DNA of 64,000 nt from NCBI RefSeq assembly GCF_030814995.1, contig NZ_JAUSVX010000017.1:122830-186829 (forward strand), given 5' to 3'. The first letter of the stretch is position 1. Every line of letters starts with the position of its first letter. Positions 61,116-64,000 of this stretch are shown piece after piece. This stretch comes from Labrys wisconsinensis (GTDB lineage: Bacteria; Pseudomonadota; Alphaproteobacteria; Rhizobiales; Labraceae). Under the pieces are notes generated by a model. It was not told the DNA's origin. It made no database searches and saw only the letters and a program-made list of their open reading frames with translations. Made by a program: the position numbers and the translations under genes.

Positions 61116-61961
61116 ATGAACTATCGTCACGCCTTCCATGCCGGCAATTTCGCCGATGTGTTCAAGCACATCGTGTTCAGCCGCATCCTGATTCACCTCG
61201 CCCGCAAGGATACGGCCTTCCGGGTGATCGACACCCATGCCGGCGCCGGCCTCTACGACCTCGAGGGCGAGGAGGCCGCCCGCACCGGCGAATGGATCGA
61301 CGGTGTCGGCCGCCTCCTCGAGCGGCCGCTGGCGGCCGCCGCGGCCGCCCTGGCCGAGCCCTGGCTCGCCATCGTGCACGAGCTCGCCGGACATGTGCCG
61401 CGGCTCTATCCCGGGTCCCCATACCTCGCGCAGCGCCTGACGCGGCCGCAGGACCGGCTGACGTTCGGCGAGGCTCGCGCCGCCGATGCGGGACTCCTGC
61501 GCGAGACGCTCGGGCGCGACCGGCGGGCTCTTGTGGCGGCAGGGGACGGATGGAGCCTGATCAAGGCGCAGCTGCCGCCGCCCGAGCGGCGCGGCGTGGT
61601 GCTGATGGATCCGCCGTTCGAGCAGGAGCGGGAGTTCGGCGCCATTCTCGACGCGCTCGAGGCAGGGCTGCGGCGCTGGGCCACCGGCATCTACGCCGTG
61701 TGGTATCCGATCAAGGGCCGGCGCGAGGTCGATGCCTTCGCCCGCCGGCTGGCGGCGCTGCCGGCCGGCAAGGTCCTGCGGGCCGAGATCGGGCTCTACA
61801 AGGTCGAGCGAATCGACCGGCTGAACGGCTGCGGCATGGCGATCGTCAATCCGCCCTGGCACCTCGACGAGGACCTGCGTCTGCTGGCGCCGGCGCTCGC
61901 CGGGCATCTCGCCCGCGAAGGGCAGGGCCAGAGCCGGGTCGAGTGGCTCCGGGGTGAGTGA
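61116..61961 (+). CDS. rlmJ: 23S rRNA (adenine(2030)-N6)-methyltransferase
   Basis: RlmJ methylates A2030 of 23S rRNA with SAM. The 281-residue protein has MNYRHAFHAGNFADVFKHIV, the SAM-site TFRVIDTHAGAGLYDL-type block, the catalytic DPPFEQ motif (VLMDPPF) and the typical late GCGMAIVNPPWHLDEDL segment. The ATG at 61116 is the family start. A short palindrome overlaps its stop codon. Confidence 0.93.
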   Translation: MNYRHAFHAGNFADVFKHIVFSRILIHLARKDTAFRVIDTHAGAGLYDLEGEEAARTGEWIDGVGRLLERPLAAAAAALAEPWLAIVHELAGHVPRLYPGSPYLAQRLTRPQDRLTFGEARAADAGLLRETLGRDRRALVAAGDGWSLIKAQLPPPERRGVVLMDPPFEQEREFGAILDALEAGLRRWATGIYAVWYPIKGRREVDAFARRLAALPAGKVLRAEIGLYKVERIDRLNGCGMAIVNPPWHLDEDLRLLAPALAGHLAREGQGQSRVEWLRGE

Positions 61962-61972
61962 CGTAGCGTCAC
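61958..61972 (+). terminator. GTGACG-TAG-CGTCAC dyad at the rlmJ stop
   Basis: A perfect 6-bp inverted repeat with a 3-base loop starts at the rlmJ stop region and is followed by GGTTTGCG. It is a weak terminator candidate. Confidence 0.35.
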
Positions 61973-62187
61973 GGTTTGCGACAAAGCGATCACGCCCTCT
62001 TGCGCGAAAGCGTCACTTGGATGACACTTAACGTTAATCGGGCGAGGTAGGCACCCGGTGAAATCGCAAGTCAATGCCATGGCCAGGTCTTCCACGTTGG
62101 CAATGCTTCGACGTATCCGAATGTTCTTCGACCGTCTCTTTACCGGCAGGCCGCCGGTGGCCGATGTGAACGGATACGGAGTGCGCG

Positions 62188-62400
62188 ATGGCGCAGAGCG
62201 GCACCGTTAAATTCTTCAATGCCCAGAAGGGCTACGGCTTCATCAAGCCGGACGATGGCGGACGGGATATCTTCGTCCACATCACAGCGGTCGAGCGGTC
62301 GGGCCTGACGGACCTGGCCGAGGGGCAGCGGATCTCCTTCGACGTGGAGCCCGACAAGAAGGGCAAGGGGCCGAAGGCGGTCAACCTGGTCGTCGGCTGA
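62188..62400 (+). CDS. cold-shock protein, CspA family
   Basis: This 70-residue OB-fold RNA/DNA chaperone has the RNP1 motif KGYGFIKPDD and the RNP2 motif DIFVHITA. It should melt secondary structure in mRNA, during cold or other stresses. The 226-bp region upstream (61962-62187) holds a likely long 5' UTR with an ACCGGC/GCCGGT hairpin (62141-62157) ~30 bp before the start, a typical setting for temperature control, though I cannot show that. Confidence 0.94.
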   Translation: MAQSGTVKFFNAQKGYGFIKPDDGGRDIFVHITAVERSGLTDLAEGQRISFDVEPDKKGKGPKAVNLVVG

Positions 62401-62593
62401 CGACCGGTCGCTACGGGGTGTCCGAGGCCCCGACGCAGGGCGGGATCGGACATCCCGGCGGAGCCCGACTGGGCGGGACATCGCGGGCGGAACCACGCTC
62501 CGACCGGCCGGGACGGCTGCGGCGTTTTGGGCTGGCTTCACCGCGCTCCAGCCCTTAGGCTGCGGCCTGCCACCAGCCCCGAGCTTCCCCCTC

Positions 62594-63199
62594 ATGATGA
62601 TCCTGCGCTCCTCGCCGACCTCTCCCTTTGGCCGCAAGGTCAAGATCGCCGCGCATCATCTCGGCCTGATCGACCGTATCACCATCACCGTCGCCGATAC
62701 GAGCGACCCCGGCGACACGCTGCGCACGCAGAACCCGCTCGGCAAGATCCCGGCGCTGATCCTGGCTGACGGCACCGCGCTCTACGACAGCCGTGTCATC
62801 CTGGACTATCTCGACATGCTGGCCGGCGGCGGGCGGATCGTCCCGGTCGGGCTGGCGCGCTTTCCCGCCCTGGTCCGGCAGGCCCTGGCGGACGGCGTGA
62901 TGGATGCCGGCCTGCTGCGGGTCTACGAGGTGCGGTTCCGCCCCGAGGAGTCCCGCGTCCAGGCCTGGACCGACCATCAGGCGGGCAAGATGGAGCGCAG
63001 CCTCGCCGTGCTGGAGCGGGACATCGGCGCGTTCGACCCGGCACTCGACGTCGGCAGCATCGCGCTCGCCTGCGCGCTCGGCTATCTCGACCTGCGCTTC
63101 GCCGGCGCCTGGCGCTCGACCCATCCCCGCCTGGTCGAATGGCTGGAGGGCTTCGCCGCGGCGGTGCCCTCCTTCGACCTCACCCGGCCGCCGGCCTGA
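62594..63199 (+). CDS. glutathione S-transferase family protein
   Basis: This 201-residue protein has an N-terminal thioredoxin-like GST domain (LRSSPTSPFGRKVKIAAHHLGL; NPLGKIPALIL with the cis-Pro; LYDSRVILDYLD for glutathione binding) and an all-helical C-terminal domain with SIALACALGYLDLRFAG. Ser in TSPFGRK is the likely catalytic residue. Role: conjugation or reduction with glutathione. The gap before it (62401-62593) holds nothing recognisable. A group II intron of the opposite orientation ends ~30 bp downstream. Confidence 0.88.
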   Translation: MMILRSSPTSPFGRKVKIAAHHLGLIDRITITVADTSDPGDTLRTQNPLGKIPALILADGTALYDSRVILDYLDMLAGGGRIVPVGLARFPALVRQALADGVMDAGLLRVYEVRFRPEESRVQAWTDHQAGKMERSLAVLERDIGAFDPALDVGSIALACALGYLDLRFAGAWRSTHPRLVEWLEGFAAAVPSFDLTRPPA

Positions 63200-63264
63200 C
63201 CCGGCGCGTCCTGCCCTTCCAATCGGGATAGGGGGGAAGCCTTTGTGGCCTCCACCCCTCCCAC

Positions 63265-63296
63265 ACCACCCGGCATGCGGGTCCGCACCGGGCGGT
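63265..63296 (-). ncRNA. group II intron domain V
   Basis: On the minus strand ACCGCCCGG and CCGGGTGGT pair, with an inner TGCG/CGCA stem capped by GACC. This 32-34-nt hairpin with a 2-base bulge, sitting 15 bp after the maturase stop, is the expected place and shape of the catalytic domain V. Confidence 0.7.
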
Positions 63297-63310
63297 TCGA
63301 GGAGTTGAGG

Positions 63311-64000
63311 TTATGCGAGCCTTGGCACCCCGAGGCTGTCGAAGTAGGCGATGGGGAGGACACGGTTCAGGAGCAGGCGACTGTTGTGCCACCAGCGTCT
63401 GGAGTTTGCCGCGACCGTCCTTGCATCCGTTTCGCTGGCCCCGAGTGCGCGCATTTGCCGGTACGTGGTCGAGCCCCGCTTCCATTGCCTGAGTTGCAGG
63501 GCTCGCAGCCTGTGACGCAGCCATTCGTCCAGTTCAGTGAAGACGCTGGGCGTTTGCGCCAGCCGGAAGTAGGCCTTCCAGCCGGGCACGTAGCGCCTCA
63601 GCTTCTCGCTGACCTGGGCGAGGCTTTGCCCGCCGCTGCGCCGCGTCAGTTGCCGGATGCGCTGGCGATAGGTCGCCAGGGCCTTCTTGGCCACCTTGCG
63701 CTTGACCACTCCCCCGGGTGCCTTCCACAGCTCGAAGCCGAGGAACTTGCGCCCGAAGGCCGGAGCGACTGCCGTCTTGGTCTCGTTCACCACCAGATGC
63801 AGACGCGCGTAGAGCCGGCGCAGGGCTGCCAGCACACGTTCGCCCGCCTTGCGGCTGCGGACATAGACATTGCAGTCGTCGGCGTAGCGGGCAAAACGAT
63901 GCCCGTTCCGCTCCAAGGCGCGGTCGACGTCGTCCAGCAGGACATTGGCCAGCAGCGGCGACAGGGGGCCGCCTTGCGGCGTGCCCTCATGGCGCTCGAT
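63311..64000 (-). CDS. ltrA: group II intron reverse transcriptase/maturase, partial
   Basis: This is the C-terminal ~229 residues of an intron-encoded protein; its start lies outside the window. GTPQGGPLSPLLANVLLDDV is reverse-transcriptase block 4, and FARYADDCNVYV contains the catalytic YADD motif. GRKFLGFELWKA follows, then the maturase (X) domain with AQVSEKLRRYVPGWKAYFRLAQTP. The reading frame is intact to the natural stop, so the element may be active, but no C-terminal endonuclease domain with HNH residues is seen. That is typical of several bacterial classes that insert at terminators or into nascent DNA. Confidence 0.92.
   Translation of the reverse strand: MERHEGTPQGGPLSPLLANVLLDDVDRALERNGHRFARYADDCNVYVRSRKAGERVLAALRRLYARLHLVVNETKTAVAPAFGRKFLGFELWKAPGGVVKRKVAKKALATYRQRIRQLTRRSGGQSLAQVSEKLRRYVPGWKAYFRLAQTPSVFTELDEWLRHRLRALQLRQWKRGSTTYRQMRALGASETDARTVAANSRRWWHNSRLLLNRVLPIAYFDSLGVPRLA

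Larger units (their letters stand above)
63228..64000 (-). mobile_element. group II intron, 3' part (truncated by the window edge)
   Basis: The minus strand holds a maturase gene followed by a compact GC-rich hairpin with the layout of domain V and then a second, purine-rich hairpin like domain VI. The 3' end is put near 63228, where the sequence reads CCCCCCTAT. The 5' part of the intron lies beyond the window. The intron end falls ~28 bp after the glutathione S-transferase stop, so it may have inserted downstream of the gene and not broken it. Confidence 0.75.

Noticed and set aside
63265..63296. A terminator for the glutathione S-transferase gene.
   Set aside because: Its position just after the maturase stop on the other strand, and its 9-bp plus 4-bp stem with a bulge, fit group II domain V better.

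Overview
The window is GC-rich, densely coded DNA of an alphaproteobacterium, most likely order Hyphomicrobiales. This rests on gene content: a petABC operon with separate cytochrome b and c1 genes, MidA-Lgt and UbiK neighbours, betaine-lipid genes btaBA, a Csp/RlmJ arrangement, and a MarR-response regulator-kinase operon beside ilvE. I cannot name the genus. No rRNA or tRNA genes were recognised.

Layout. 0-10.4 kb is mostly housekeeping: hemF, trmL, petABC, mtnP, a ParDE module, rplY, pth and ychF. 10.5-26.2 kb is the accessory heart of the window. It holds a gamma-glutamyltransferase, a polar amino-acid-type ABC importer, a GntR/UTRA regulator, a three-gene operon (class III aminotransferase, FGGY kinase, NagB-type deaminase), and then a second importer operon wrapped around a two-subunit N,N-dimethylformamidase-like hydrolase. 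26.3-32.3 kb carries two MaoC-like proteins, btaB-btaA with a Pho-box-like site, prs, an inactive-looking M24 peptidase homologue and pgeF. 32.5-45.1 kb holds two degenerate nuclease-like proteins, two VapBC modules, TetR-controlled genes, a sensor/regulator pair and an ABC-2/NEW3 export system. 45.3-59.9 kb contains a serine beta-lactamase-fold protein, midA-lgt, ubiK, proC, an ornithine cyclodeaminase homologue, csaA, an EnvZ/OmpR-like pair with MarR, ilvE, an ornithine decarboxylase-type enzyme, RNase T2 and a cupin. 59.9-64 kb holds palindromic repeats, a proline-rich secreted protein, rlmJ, a cold-shock protein, a glutathione S-transferase and the 3' part of a group II intron.

The most interesting candidate is the 10.5-26.2 kb island. 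A 12-bp palindrome, TCATTATAATGA, occurs perfectly twice between the divergent binding-protein and permease genes. Close variants lie in front of the GntR gene and the aminotransferase operon, and a weaker one lies in front of the second importer operon. This suggests one regulon. Both importer operons place a binding-protein gene first, then a strong hairpin, then an amide-bond hydrolase (gamma-glutamyltransferase or DMFase-like). Together they look like an undescribed uptake-and-catabolism system for an amide-containing, probably amino-sugar-like or polyhydroxylated nitrogen compound. The substrate is inference; the gene set and the repeated sites are directly visible.
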